Source of the DNA: Streptomyces sp. TRM68367
GTDB lineage: Bacteria; Actinomycetota; Actinomycetes; Streptomycetales; Streptomycetaceae
Length of the DNA: 64,000 bases
Assembly (NCBI RefSeq): GCF_014495685.1
Contig: NZ_JACTVI010000028.1
Coordinates: 1 to 64,000, forward strand
Direction: 5' to 3'
The notes under the pieces are model-generated. The model worked only from the letters and a program-made list of their open reading frames with translations. It made no database searches and was not told the origin of the DNA. Shown here in pieces: positions 26,590-35,940 of the stretch; the stretch's first letter is position 1; each line of letters starts with the position of its first letter. Made by a program: the position numbers and the translations under genes.

Positions 26590-27004
26590 GGCCTCCCCCA
26601 GCTCGACCCCCGTCGGCAGGGGGTACACATGGCGTCAACAAACGGCGCGAGCCTACTACCGACGCAGAGATAACTCGAAGAGGTGTCCGGAAGCTGAACT
26701 TCCATACCGGCGTCGAGTCATGTGGAGTTGTCCGGTCATGGGGGGAGATTGCCTACCGGAATCGGTTGGCGGCCGCGGCGGCCGATCCGCCGGGTCCGCT
26801 CGGATAGTTGGCCAGATTTTATCGCTCCTTGGGAATCTTCGTGACGCGTCGTTCGTCCTTCTGTACGGGAGATGGGGGCGGAATGGACCACAGGAGCCGC
26901 GTCCCGCACCTCGGCGGCATAAAACAGCGCAAGCCGGGCAGCCAGTGGGAGCCGTGTCCTCGGACACGGCGAGAGGTCTGCCGGCGGTGGGGAGTGACAC
27001 GTTG
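26590..27004. other. Divergent promoter region of cvnA and a membrane protein gene
   Basis: A 415-base spacer. CCGTGTCC and GGACACGG (26952-26969) form an 8-bp inverted repeat with a 2-base centre, 35 bases before the downstream start, and could be an operator or a leader hairpin. I do not see confident promoter hexamers. Confidence 0.4.
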
Positions 27005-27508
27005 ATGGGCACGGCGGAGCGGCGCGGGGCGCCCGGAGACGGCGGGGCGCAGATGACGGCGCGGCGAGGCCGCGAGGCACCGGATCACGATATTCCGGCG
27101 GCCGCGCGCGAGCAGCCGCAATGCCGGCCGTTGTGGGTCGAGGAGCCCGCGCAACGGCGCCGGATGCCGGACCCCGTGCGGAGGGCCGCCGTGCGTGCGG
27201 TGCTCATCATCGCGGTGACGCTGATTCAGGCCATGGTGGCCTTCCTGTGCACGATGGCCGGATCCTGGCTGGCGTTCCCGATGGTGATCAGCAGTGTGAC
27301 CAGCACGGTGGTGGCCACCTGGGGCGTACTCGACGTCTGGGTCACACGCCAGGTGTGGAATCAGCGCCATGGCGTGGTCTCGGTGCCGAGCAGCACCGCG
27401 CGGGCGTTGCGGCGTGAGCGGCGCCGGCTCCGGAGGCAGGAGCGGGCGGCCGAGCGGAAGCGGGAACGGATAGGCACGCCGGGCGCCGGGCAGCTGTCGC
27501 ACTCCTGA
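27005..27508 (+). CDS. Small membrane protein of unknown function
   Basis: The 167-residue product has two membrane segments at about residues 62-105 (VLIIAVTLIQAMVAFLCTMA and FPMVISSVTSTVVATWGVLD). A very basic C-terminal tail with RRERRRLRRQERAAERKRER follows and probably faces the cytoplasm. I know no function. It is divergent from the conservon, so joint regulation is possible. The open frame is longer upstream, but the ATG at 27005 follows GGGGAG by 10 bases. A possible terminator stem (GACCGGT/ACCGGTC, 27522-27550) follows the gene. Confidence 0.65.
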   Translation: MGTAERRGAPGDGGAQMTARRGREAPDHDIPAAAREQPQCRPLWVEEPAQRRRMPDPVRRAAVRAVLIIAVTLIQAMVAFLCTMAGSWLAFPMVISSVTSTVVATWGVLDVWVTRQVWNQRHGVVSVPSSTARALRRERRRLRRQERAAERKRERIGTPGAGQLSHS

Positions 27509-27602
27509 GGCGCCTCCTGACGACCGGTGGCCGGAAGCCGGAAACCGGTCGAGCGGCACCCGGCGGAGGTGCACAACGTTTCTTCAGGCAGCGTGTCTCC
27601 AG

Positions 27603-27623
27603 CCTGCGTTCCGCGCAATTCAG
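27603..27623 (+). repeat. Left terminal inverted repeat of the IS
   Basis: Twenty-one bases that match the reverse complement of 28957-28977 at 20 positions. The only difference is C here against T at position 14 of the repeat. Confidence 0.92.
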
Positions 27624-27758
27624 GAGTTCTGGAGTCCCTGCCGAGGTGAAGGTGCAGGTCAGCGGGCTGGAGTCTGGTGACACGGTCGGATTCGCCTAGA
27701 GACGCGATTTCCGGATTCACCTGCGCTGAACTGGCCTTGCTCCGTATGGTCTGGAGTC

Positions 27759-28865
27759 GTGTATGTGAAGACGACGAAGCGGGAGAACAAGTCCGGCACG
27801 GTCCGGTACTGGGCAGGTCGGTAAGGTCGGGCAGGTCGGGCAGCCCAAGCGGGGCCGGCGCAGGGACATGTCGGTGACCGAGCGGGTGCTGTTCTCCATG
27901 GTGGCGAACCGGGCCCTGGCCCCGTCGTCGAAGCTGGCGGCCGCGGACTGGGTCACGCACGACGTGCATGTCGACGGCCTGCCGGCCACCGACGACGACG
28001 CCTGCTACCGGGCGATGGACTGGCTCCACGAAGTCCAGGACGACCTGGAGAAACGGGTGTTCGACGAGGTATCGAACCTTCTCAACCTCGAGGTCGACCT
28101 GCTGTTCTTCGACACCACCAGCACCTACTTCGAACTGGAGGAGGCCGACGAGCCCGTCACCCGTGACGACAAGGGCCGCCTCCTGCCCGCCGCAGACGAC
28201 ACTCCCGCCGACGCCGATGACAGCGGTGACGCCCCGGACCAGGCCGGGTTCAGGACCTTCGGCAAGTTCAAGGACTCCCGCGACGACCTGCCGCAGATCG
28301 TGATCGGAATGGCCGTCACCAGGGACGGCATCCCGGTCCGCGTCTGGTCCTGGCCCGGCAACACCGGTGACCAGAAGCTGATCCGGCAGGTCAAGGACGA
28401 CATGCGGGACTGGACCCTGAGCCAGATCGTGTGGGTCACCGACCGGGGATTCTCCAGCGAACGCAACCGCCGCTACCTCCGCCAGGGCGAGAACGCCTAC
28501 ATCGTCGGCGAGAAACTCCGCTCAGGCAGCCCGGAGGTGAAGGCCGCCCTGTCCCGGCAAGGCCGCTACGGCGAGATCGCCCAGAACATGCGGGTGAAGG
28601 AGGTGCGGATCTCCGACACCGAACGGTTCGTACACGTCATCCTCTGCTGGCTCGCCCTGCTGTTGATCCGCATCACCGAGACCACCACCGGCGCGACCTG
28701 GCCGACCGTCCGCCGCGAACTCGACCGGCTCCACCTTGGCACGTTCACCGGCCCCACCGGCCTGTTCCGCCAGGTCACCACCCTCACCAAGCCCCAGACC
28801 GACCTCTTGGCCTCGACATCCCCACACCGAAGCAGATCATCGCCCTCGAACCCACACCCCGCTGA
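27759..28865 (+). pseudogene. Transposase remnant with three lesions
   Basis: Three pieces remain. From 27759, GTG encodes VYVKTTKRENKSGTVRY and then hits a stop after a deletion. From about 27850, another frame gives MSVTERVLFSMVANRAL, FFDTTSTYFE (first catalytic Asp) and VWVTDRGFSSERNRR (second Asp). Near 28630, RISDTERFV joins directly to HVILCWLALLL, which normally lie over 100 residues apart; this in-frame deletion removes the region with the catalytic Glu (DDE). Near 28806 a frameshift separates the body from its proper end LGLDIPTPKQIIALEPTPR and stop at 28863-28865. Because of this shift, the body frame runs on by chance into solA. It cannot be active. Confidence 0.9.
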
Positions 28866-28956
28866 CCAGCACGAACACCAGCACCTAGAGAAACGCCTCT
28901 CAGGCGCCCTCACCCATGTCCGCGCAGGTCAGACCCAGATCCGTGACTCTGTGCCG

Positions 28957-28977
28957 CTGAATTACGCGGAACGCAGG
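28957..28977 (-). repeat. Right terminal inverted repeat of the IS
   Basis: Twenty-one bases complementary to 27603-27623 with one mismatch, followed directly by the second TCCAG. Confidence 0.92.
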
Positions 28978-29040
28978 TCCAGAGGGGCGGCGGGATGTAC
29001 CGCCGCCGAGACGCCCCCCAGATGCCCCCAGGAGGCATTG

Positions 29041-30201
29041 TTGTCCCCCACCTACGACGTCATCGTCATCGGCCTCGGCGGCATGGGCAGCGCCGCCGCC
29101 CATCACCTGTCGGCGGGCGGTGCCCGCGTCCTCGGCCTGGAGAAGTTCGGCCCGGTGCACAACCGAGGCTCCAGCCATGGTGGTTCGCGGATCACGCGGC
29201 AGTCGTACTTCGAGGACCCGGCGTACGTACCGCTGCTGCTGCGCGCCTACGAGCTGTACGACGACCTGCACCGGGCCACCGGCCGCGAGATCGCGATCCG
29301 CAGCGGTGGCGTGATGGTCGGCCACCCCGGCTCCCTGGCCGTCTCGGGCTCGCTGCAGTCGGCCCGGCAGTGGGACCTGCCGCACGAGTTGCTGGACGCC
29401 AAGGAGCTGCGCCGCCGCTTCCCGACGTTCACGCCACGGGACGACGAGGTCGCCCTGTACGAGCGAAAGGCGGGCCTCCTCCGGCCCGAGCACACCGTGG
29501 CCGCACACCTCCAGCTGGCCACCCGGCAGGGCGCCGACCTGCACTTCGAGGAGCCCATGACGCGCTGGGAGCCGTACCGGGACGGCGTGCGGGTGCACAC
29601 CGCCGAGAACACCTACACCGCGGGCCAGCTGGTCGTCTGCCCTGGTGCGTGGGCGCCGCAGTTGCTGACCGATCTCGGGGTGCCGTTCACCATTGAGCGG
29701 CAGGTCATGTACTGGTTCCAGCCCAAGAACGGCGTCGAGCCCTTCCTCCCCGGGAACCACCCCATCTACATCTGGGAGGACTCCCAGGGCGCCCAGGTCT
29801 ACGGCTTCCCCGCCATTGACGGCCCCGCCCTCGGCGCCAAGGTCGCCTTCTTCAGCAAGGGCGAGGTCACCACCCCGGAGACCATAGACCGGACGGTGTA
29901 CGACCACGAGGTCCAGGACATGGCGGACCATATGTCCCGCTGCATACCCGACCTGCCCGGCACCTTCCTCAATGCCGCGACCTGCATGTACTCCAGCACC
30001 CCGGACGAGAACTTCGTGATCGCCCGGCACCCCGCACATCCGGACTCGGTCACCGTGGCCTGCGGGTTCTCCGGGCACGGCTTCAAGTTCGTGCCCGTCG
30101 TCGGCGAGATCCTCGCCGACCTGGCCCTGACCGGCACCACCGAGCATCCCATCGGTCTGTTCGACCCCGCCCGCCTCGCCGCCGCGCCCGCCCCTGCGTG
30201 A
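29041..30201 (+). CDS. solA: N-methyl-L-amino acid oxidase (SolA-like flavoprotein)
   Basis: The 386-residue FAD enzyme oxidatively demethylates N-methyl amino acids such as N-methyltryptophan or sarcosine. The N-terminal dinucleotide-binding fold is DVIVIGLGGMGSAAAHH, followed by GSSHGGSRITRQSY, where the conserved HGGSR is typical of monomeric sarcosine oxidase and SolA. The C-terminus has CGFSGHGFKFVPVVGE, the flavin attachment and closing motif. The cysteine just before GFSGHG is the usual covalent FAD site in relatives lies further upstream (TCMYSSTPDENF). The TTG at 29041 has AGGAGG 5 bases before it and gives the family start. The open frame continues upstream into the IS only by chance. 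The IS separates this gene from its original upstream DNA. Confidence 0.88.
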   Translation: MSPTYDVIVIGLGGMGSAAAHHLSAGGARVLGLEKFGPVHNRGSSHGGSRITRQSYFEDPAYVPLLLRAYELYDDLHRATGREIAIRSGGVMVGHPGSLAVSGSLQSARQWDLPHELLDAKELRRRFPTFTPRDDEVALYERKAGLLRPEHTVAAHLQLATRQGADLHFEEPMTRWEPYRDGVRVHTAENTYTAGQLVVCPGAWAPQLLTDLGVPFTIERQVMYWFQPKNGVEPFLPGNHPIYIWEDSQGAQVYGFPAIDGPALGAKVAFFSKGEVTTPETIDRTVYDHEVQDMADHMSRCIPDLPGTFLNAATCMYSSTPDENFVIARHPAHPDSVTVACGFSGHGFKFVPVVGEILADLALTGTTEHPIGLFDPARLAAAPAPA

Positions 30202-30207
30202 CGACGA

Positions 30208-30223
30208 CGCCCCTTACGGGGCG
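30208..30223. terminator. Terminator shared by solA and the SMC-like gene
   Basis: CGCCCC and GGGGCG pair across a TTAC loop in the 12-base gap between the convergent genes, overlapping the last codons of the minus-strand gene. The stem is short but well placed. Confidence 0.6.
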
Positions 30224-33200
30224 CTCACGCTGGACGCCGGTCGTTTGAACATCCGCGTCGCTGTGATCTCGCTGTGCACCGACTCTTCCTCCTGGGGCTG
30301 CTGTGGCAGGCCAGGGCGGAGGTGTTCCTCCACTCTGATGTACTTCAGGCCGGCGCGGAGGTCGGCGTCGTTGCGGAGGCGGATGACCAGGGGAAACTCT
30401 GCCAGGGCCGTCGTGTCGAACAGGCCGGTGGTGTAGAGGAGTTGGACGCCCAGCGCGTCGGAGACGGCGCGCTGGAGTTCCAGCAGGTACGTGGCGTTGG
30501 CGCGGCCGATCGGATTGTCGAGGAAGAGCGTTCCGGCGTGGCGGTGCTTGTCGCGGCCGCGGTCGTTGCTTCTGAGCGCGGCCATCGTGCAGTACAGGGC
30601 GATGGCCGCGGTGAGCAACTGGCCGCCGGAGAAGACGTCGCCCATCTGGCCGACGGGGACGCGTTCGGCGCGCAGTACGGCGTCGGGCTTCAGGATCTCG
30701 ACGGCGACGCCCTTCGGCTGAAGGGCCGCCGCGACTCCGCGCAGCAGCAGGGACATGCCGTCGCGCCGCAGGTCGGAGTTCTTCTTCACCGCCGCGCGGG
30801 TCGCCTCGTCGATGACCTCGCCGAGCCGCTCGGTGAGCGTGGCCTGGTCGGGTTCCTCGAAGCGGATCCGCAGGAACTCCTGCCCGGACCACTCGCCAAG
30901 GCCTTCCGGGAGCCGGGAGAGCCGCTGGGCGGACCTGAGCGTCGCAAGGGCCGACTCGACGAGCCCGCGGAGGCGGTGCACGATCGAGTCGCGGTTCCGC
31001 TCCAGCTGCTCCAACTCGTCCGTGAGGACGCGGAGCCGGGGTGCGAAGGCGTCCGCCCACTTCTGGGCGTGCTCGGGGAGCGCTGAGGCGGGCAGCTCGC
31101 GGATCTGCTGCCGTGCCGGGGTGCGCACCTGTTCGTAGCGGGTGGAGTTGGCGTGCCGGACGAGGACGTCGCTGGCCTCGCGTACGGCGGCCTCGGCGGC
31201 GGACAGGTCGGCGGCGCAGCCGCGCAGCGAGCGGCGGGCCTCGGCGGCCGACTGCCGGGCCTCGTCCAGGCTGCCGGGGTACGGCTCCGGCTCCTGCTGC
31301 TCCTCCTCGGTCGTGTGCTCGCGCAGCAGGTCGCGGAGCATCGCGGCGATCTCGTCGAAGCCGCCGGCCGCGTCCTCGGCGGCGCGGTGGGCCTCCAGCA
31401 GCTCGGCGTGCGCCTCCCGGGCCTGGTCCAACGCCTCGGTGCGCCAGGCGAGTTCGGCGGTCGCCGTGCGCAGCAGGGCCTGCGCGTGCTCGGCGTCGCG
31501 CGGCACCAGCTCCTCCGGGAGGTCCGTGTGCGCCTCGCCGTCCTGGGGGGCGTGCCGCTCGGCCTCGCCGCGCAACCGGCCGAGCTGTTCGCTCGCGCTC
31601 GACATCCGGGTCTCCAGGAGCTGTACCAGCTCCTCCGCGCGCGCGGCAGCGGCCTGACGGGACGGCCCGTCGGAGCCGTCCGGGGATTCGAGGAGCTGCT
31701 CCGCGCGTGTCCGCACCTTGTTGCTGAGCCGGTCCAGTTCCGCGCGCGCCGCGCTCTCGTCGCTCTCCGCGCGGGCCTGCTCGGCGCGCAGGTCGGCGCC
31801 GACGCCGACCTTCTCGTACACCTGGGAGGCAGCCCGGTAGGCCTCGCGCAGGGCGGGCAGCGACGCCTTGGGCGCGTCGCCGTCGGTCTCCGGTACGTCG
31901 TCGGGGGCGCCCGCGATCTCGGAGCGCTCGGCGCGCAGCGCGCGGGCGGTGCGGCGGGCGTCGTCGGCGGCACGCTGGGCGGCACGCCGGTCCTCATCGG
32001 CGGCGCGGGCGCGCTCCAGGCAGGCCTGGGCGCGGGCCTCCGCGTCGGTCGCCTCGTCGGCCAGTTCGCGCAGCTTGACCTGCCAGCCGGCCCGTTCGCG
32101 CAGCCGGAAGGCGAGCCCGGCGAGGGCGTCGGCGGCGCGGCGGGCCTTCTGCGCGGCCTCCTGGCGCTCGTCGCGCGCGTGCGCCGCCTCGGCGGCGGCC
32201 TCGTCGGCCTCGGCCCGCACCGTGCGTGCCTCGGCCAGTTCCGTCTCCGCCTCCTCGGCAAACGCGCGCGTGTCCTGGGCGGCCTGCGCCAGCTCGGCCA
32301 GCCGGCCGGCCGGGCAGCCGGTGCGCCAGGAGGCGAGCCGCGCCGCCAGCTCCCGGTCCTTGCCGAGCCGCGCGGCGAGTGCGCGGATCTCCTCGTCCCG
32401 CTCTGTGGCCCGCGCGCGCAGCGCCTGCCGCTCCTCGTCGGCGGCGTGCTCGTCGTGCATGGCGGGGTTCGGGGGTACGAGGAACACATCGCCGGTGTCG
32501 GCGTCGGGGGCCGGGGTCGGTGCAAGCAGGGCGGCGGCCGTGCCGACGGCGACTGCCGAGCGCGGCAGCAGGGCGGCGTCGGCGAGCGCCTCCCGCGCCC
32601 GCGCGTGCGAGTCCGGGTCGGTGATGATCACGCCGTCCACCAGTTCCGGCCGGGCCGCCAGCACGCGCGCGTGGTCGGCGGGGTCGACGGCCTGCGCGAG
32701 ATAGCGCCAGCCGGGCAGCGCGGGGATGCCGTGCTCGCCGAGGAACTCCACGGTGGCCAGCACGTCCGGGCCGGGCGGCAGCAGGCCGCCGTCACCGAGC
32801 GCACCGAGGATCCGGGCGTCGTCGGCGGCGGCCGTACGCAGCTCGAACAACTGGCGTTCGGCGGAGGAGACGGCGTCGTCGAGGAGTTCGCGGAGGTCGT
32901 CGGCGAAGCGGTCGAGTTCCTCTGGGGTGAGGGCCTCCTCGGCAGCCGGGCGCAGCGCGCCACTACGGCCGGACGTGTCGGGCCCGCCGGCACGGCCGCG
33001 CGGCGGCGCCCCGTCAGGCCCGGAGCCCGCACCGGCCGACGGCTCGCCCGGTGCCTCGCCCGAAGCGCCGAGCGAGCCGTCGGCGCCGGTCCGGGGTCCC
33101 GGCACGACACCGCGTACCGCGCCGGAGGCGCCCGGCAGGCTCAGCAGTTCCGCCAGCCGCTCCTCCCCCGCCAGCGCCTCGGCGATGCGGTGCTCCGCCT

Positions 33201-34974
33201 CGTAGGAACGCTCGGCGGCCGTGGCCGCGTCCGCGGCGCGGACGGCGGTCAGTTCCGCGCGGGACTCGGCGGCGGCCGCCTCGCGCGCGTGCTCGGTGGC
33301 GCGGCGGGAGGCCTCGCGGGCCGAGTCCCAGGCCGCGACCGCGGTCTTCTCGGCGTCGCTGGCGGCGAGGGCCGCGCAGGCCGGGTCGGCGTCGGGCGCG
33401 CTGTCGTCGAGCCAGCCGGCGCGCACCGCCTCGGCGGTCTCCTGCTCGACCTCGGACAGGCGCTGCCGCAGGTGGCCGGCCTCGCTGCGGGCGCGCTGCG
33501 CCTCAGTGGCGGCGGCGGTGGAGTCCCGGTAGGCGCAGTCGCTGACCTCCTGGAGCCCCGCGGACCGCTCCTCTTCCTCATTGGCGAGGTCCTCGGCGTT
33601 CTGCGCGGCCCCGTGGAGGGCTCGTACGAGGTCGACGGCGGCCTTGGAGCGGGCGGCCAGGGCGGGGGCGGCGTCCCGCTCGGCCTCCTGGATCGCGGCG
33701 GACACGCGCGCGACGCGGTCGGCGGCGGCGCGGTGCCGCAGCACGGCCTCGGCGGCCTGCCAGGCGGAGTGCAGCGTGCGCGCGTCGGCGAGTTCGCGCT
33801 TCTGCGCGGCGGCGGACTTCTCGGCCGCGGCCAGCGCAAGTGAGGCGTGCCGGTAGGCAAGTTCGGCGGCGGTCAGCGCGCTGTGCTCGCGCGTCGCCTC
33901 GGAGTGCGTGACGGCGTACGCGGCGGCGGTGACCCGCTGCGCCAGGTCGGCCGCCCGCACCCGCTCCTCGACGCCGCGCGCGGACAGCCTGCGGGCCAGG
34001 GTCCGGGTACGGCGCTCGGCGCCCGTGTGGATCTCGCGCGCGTGTGTGCGGGAGTCGGTGGCGTGGACGATCCGCCCGAGCAGGTCGACGGACCCGGCGG
34101 TGAAGTCGCGTTCGGCGATCAGCTCGGCGCGTCGGCCCAGCTTGTTGCCGAAGCCGCTGACGAGGTCGGCGAGTCCGTCGGTGTCCCGCGTGTCCGTGAC
34201 GGCCCGCAGCAGCAGGTCGGTGAAGTCGGCGTCCTTCTTGACCGCGAACAGGCCCGCGGCCTCGCCCTCGTCGGCGTTCATCTCCCGCTGGTAGCGGAAG
34301 AGTTCGGGGTCGAGGCCGAGGTCGCCGAGGTGCTCGATCCACCGGTCGTGGATCTCCTCCCAGTGCACCTCCAGGTGCGGATAGGCCTTGCCGGCCTCCA
34401 TGAGGGCGTCCCGGAAGCCCTTCATGGTGCGGCGGCGCCCGCGCGCCCCCGACTGGCCCTCGGCGGGGGGCCGTACGGCGGTGGACTCGGCCACCGGAAG
34501 GTTGTCGAGGCTGAGGCCGGGCCCGGGCCGGAAGGAGTACCAGGCCTCGGCGAACTTCCGCGGGTCGTTGGAGACCTGGCGGCCCCGCCACTCGCTGGCC
34601 TTGCCGACGACGACGCACTCGCCGGTCAGTGTGTGCTGCCACTCCAGCGCGACATGCCCGCAGTCGTCGGCGAGCAGGAACTTCCGCAGCACACCGGAGC
34701 TGGCACCGCCCAGCGTGTTCCGGTGCCCCGGCAGCATCACCGAGAAGATCAGCTTCAGCAGGACGGACTTGCCGCCGCCGTTCTCCAGGAAGAGCACACC
34801 GGCGGGCGCGGGCCGGCGCGGCGGGCCGACCGGCTCCTCCTCGAAGAACTCCGCCTGCGTGGGCGCGGGGTCGGGCACGGGCTCGCCCACGCCGCGCAGG
34901 TCAAGCACGGTGTCGGCGTAGCGCGCACCGGCGGGCCCGATGGAGTAGAGGCGGACCCGGGACAGCTCGTACAT
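30214..34974 (-). CDS. Giant SMC-like ATPase (MukB/MksB/JetC-type)
   Basis: A 1586-residue protein built like a condensin ATPase. The Walker A motif LENGGGKS is at residues 63-70. Long Ala/Glu/Arg-rich coiled coils follow, interrupted near residues 600-830 by a Gly/Pro-rich linker and a globular hinge-like part. The C-terminal head has an ABC signature FSGGQ (1448-1452) and a Walker B LFLDNP (1483-1488). The residue after the Walker B aspartate is Asn where SMC ATPases have Glu. With the two genes before it, the order equals mukF-mukE-mukB (440, 234 and 1486 residues in E. coli). It should load on DNA and act in chromosome organisation or defence against plasmids. It starts 37 bases after the preceding gene. 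Confidence 0.75.
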   Translation of the reverse strand: MYELSRVRLYSIGPAGARYADTVLDLRGVGEPVPDPAPTQAEFFEEEPVGPPRRPAPAGVLFLENGGGKSVLLKLIFSVMLPGHRNTLGGASSGVLRKFLLADDCGHVALEWQHTLTGECVVVGKASEWRGRQVSNDPRKFAEAWYSFRPGPGLSLDNLPVAESTAVRPPAEGQSGARGRRRTMKGFRDALMEAGKAYPHLEVHWEEIHDRWIEHLGDLGLDPELFRYQREMNADEGEAAGLFAVKKDADFTDLLLRAVTDTRDTDGLADLVSGFGNKLGRRAELIAERDFTAGSVDLLGRIVHATDSRTHAREIHTGAERRTRTLARRLSARGVEERVRAADLAQRVTAAAYAVTHSEATREHSALTAAELAYRHASLALAAAEKSAAAQKRELADARTLHSAWQAAEAVLRHRAAADRVARVSAAIQEAERDAAPALAARSKAAVDLVRALHGAAQNAEDLANEEEERSAGLQEVSDCAYRDSTAAATEAQRARSEAGHLRQRLSEVEQETAEAVRAGWLDDSAPDADPACAALAASDAEKTAVAAWDSAREASRRATEHAREAAAAESRAELTAVRAADAATAAERSYEAEHRIAEALAGEERLAELLSLPGASGAVRGVVPGPRTGADGSLGASGEAPGEPSAGAGSGPDGAPPRGRAGGPDTSGRSGALRPAAEEALTPEELDRFADDLRELLDDAVSSAERQLFELRTAAADDARILGALGDGGLLPPGPDVLATVEFLGEHGIPALPGWRYLAQAVDPADHARVLAARPELVDGVIITDPDSHARAREALADAALLPRSAVAVGTAAALLAPTPAPDADTGDVFLVPPNPAMHDEHAADEERQALRARATERDEEIRALAARLGKDRELAARLASWRTGCPAGRLAELAQAAQDTRAFAEEAETELAEARTVRAEADEAAAEAAHARDERQEAAQKARRAADALAGLAFRLRERAGWQVKLRELADEATDAEARAQACLERARAADEDRRAAQRAADDARRTARALRAERSEIAGAPDDVPETDGDAPKASLPALREAYRAASQVYEKVGVGADLRAEQARAESDESAARAELDRLSNKVRTRAEQLLESPDGSDGPSRQAAAARAEELVQLLETRMSSASEQLGRLRGEAERHAPQDGEAHTDLPEELVPRDAEHAQALLRTATAELAWRTEALDQAREAHAELLEAHRAAEDAAGGFDEIAAMLRDLLREHTTEEEQQEPEPYPGSLDEARQSAAEARRSLRGCAADLSAAEAAVREASDVLVRHANSTRYEQVRTPARQQIRELPASALPEHAQKWADAFAPRLRVLTDELEQLERNRDSIVHRLRGLVESALATLRSAQRLSRLPEGLGEWSGQEFLRIRFEEPDQATLTERLGEVIDEATRAAVKKNSDLRRDGMSLLLRGVAAALQPKGVAVEILKPDAVLRAERVPVGQMGDVFSGGQLLTAAIALYCTMAALRSNDRGRDKHRHAGTLFLDNPIGRANATYLLELQRAVSDALGVQLLYTTGLFDTTALAEFPLVIRLRNDADLRAGLKYIRVEEHLRPGLPQQPQEEESVHSEITATRMFKRPASSVSAP

Positions 34975-35011
34975 GGCGGACTCTCGTCAGTCTTCGGCAG
35001 GTCGGGGTGGT

Positions 35012-35890
35012 TCAGGAGTGGAACGGCAGTCCCGCATCGGCCACCAGCTCCAGGTCGTCGGTGTCCTCGGCGGGCAGCAGGGTCGGTGTGCCGTCGGTGA
35101 CCGGGACGACGCCCAGCTCCAGCAGCTCGGCCATGGCTGCGCTGCCCGCCATGTCACGCACCTGGAGTTGGTAGCGGGCGGTCGTGCGATAGGTACCGCC
35201 GTTGTCCTCGCCGGTGCGCTGCAGGAACCCGGAGTCGGTGAGGAACGCGACGGCCTTGCCGACGATGCCGGTAGTCGAACCGGCGAGACGGCGCGCGTCC
35301 TTGGTGGCACCGGCCGCGCTGCGTCTCGCCCAGATCCGCCAGGCGGCCTCCAGCCCGGGTGTCTCGGTGGCCGGGTCGGTGTTCTCGCCCTGCTCGGCGG
35401 CCCGCTCCTCCAGTCGACGGCAGGCCTGCCGTACGAAGGCGTCGACGCCGTTGACCGTGACGCGCCCGATGTACCCGTCGTCGGCGAGGTCCTCGGGACG
35501 CGGGAACGCCATGGCGGCGACGGCGAGATGAGCGAGCCCGTGCAGGAACCGGTCCCCGGAGTCGGCGGACGTACGACGCGCGTAGTCCCCCATGCGAACC
35601 GCGAACACCGAGTCCTCGGCGGCGGTCACCGCCATCCCCGCACGCGGCGACACCTCCAGCACAACCAGCCCGAGCCCCGCGGCCACAGCGTCCGCGAGCC
35701 GCGCAAACGCCGGATCCTCCCGGTACCGACGCAGCAGATCCGCGTACTCCTGATCACGGGCGGGCTGGAGTTTGGGCTGCAGCCCGAAGGCGACGAGCCG
35801 CGCCGCGTCAGCGGCGTCAGCAGGCGTGACGGCAGCAGACGCCGACGGGACGTCCCCCTCCGTTTCACCCCACTCGGCGTGCTCACTCAC
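35012..35890 (-). CDS. MukE/JetB-like accessory subunit (candidate)
   Basis: A 292-residue soluble protein. Its N-terminal half is helical; the segment GIVGKAVAFLTDSGFLQRTG followed by GGTYRTTARYQLQVRD near residues 215-255 has the pattern of a winged helix with its wing. MukE-type proteins consist of winged-helix domains that bind the kleisin. The position between a MukF-like and an SMC-like gene supports this; sequence alone does not prove it. The GTG at 35890 has AAGGAG 8 bases before it, and the open frame upstream of this runs into a non-coding repeat. Earlier in-frame ATGs are therefore rejected. Confidence 0.6.
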   Translation of the reverse strand: MSEHAEWGETEGDVPSASAAVTPADAADAARLVAFGLQPKLQPARDQEYADLLRRYREDPAFARLADAVAAGLGLVVLEVSPRAGMAVTAAEDSVFAVRMGDYARRTSADSGDRFLHGLAHLAVAAMAFPRPEDLADDGYIGRVTVNGVDAFVRQACRRLEERAAEQGENTDPATETPGLEAAWRIWARRSAAGATKDARRLAGSTTGIVGKAVAFLTDSGFLQRTGEDNGGTYRTTARYQLQVRDMAGSAAMAELLELGVVPVTDGTPTLLPAEDTDDLELVADAGLPFHS

Positions 35891-35940
35891 GACTGCAACT
35901 CCTTGAACTTGAAAACGAGGTCGATTGGCCAGTGCGCCGA

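Larger units (their letters stand above)
27598..28982 (+). mobile_element. Decayed IS (IS1634-like, IS4 superfamily) with TIRs and target duplication
   Basis: The element runs from 27603 to 28977 (1375 bp). Its ends are 21-bp inverted repeats, CCTGCGTTCCGCG at the left and its complement at the right, matching at 20 of 21 positions. TCCAG stands directly outside each end (27598-27602 and 28978-28982), which is a 5-bp target duplication and proves a transposition event. A full element of this type is several hundred bases longer, in keeping with the internal deletions seen in its transposase. It is inserted 63 bases upstream of solA. Confidence 0.92.

Noticed and set aside
26831..26853. A SigR-like promoter GGGAAT...GTT upstream of the 27005 gene
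   Set aside because: The spacing is 14 bases and not 18-19, too short for SigR.
27868..30201. A single 777-residue transposase-oxidase fusion
   Set aside because: The transposase remnant keeps its own C-terminus and stop in another frame, a TIR and target duplication lie between the parts, and solA has its own AGGAGG-TTG start.
30786..33843. Large forward and reverse frames inside the SMC-like gene
   Set aside because: All are shadows of the 1586-residue gene, rich in Arg, Ala and Pro as expected from frame-shifted high-GC codons.
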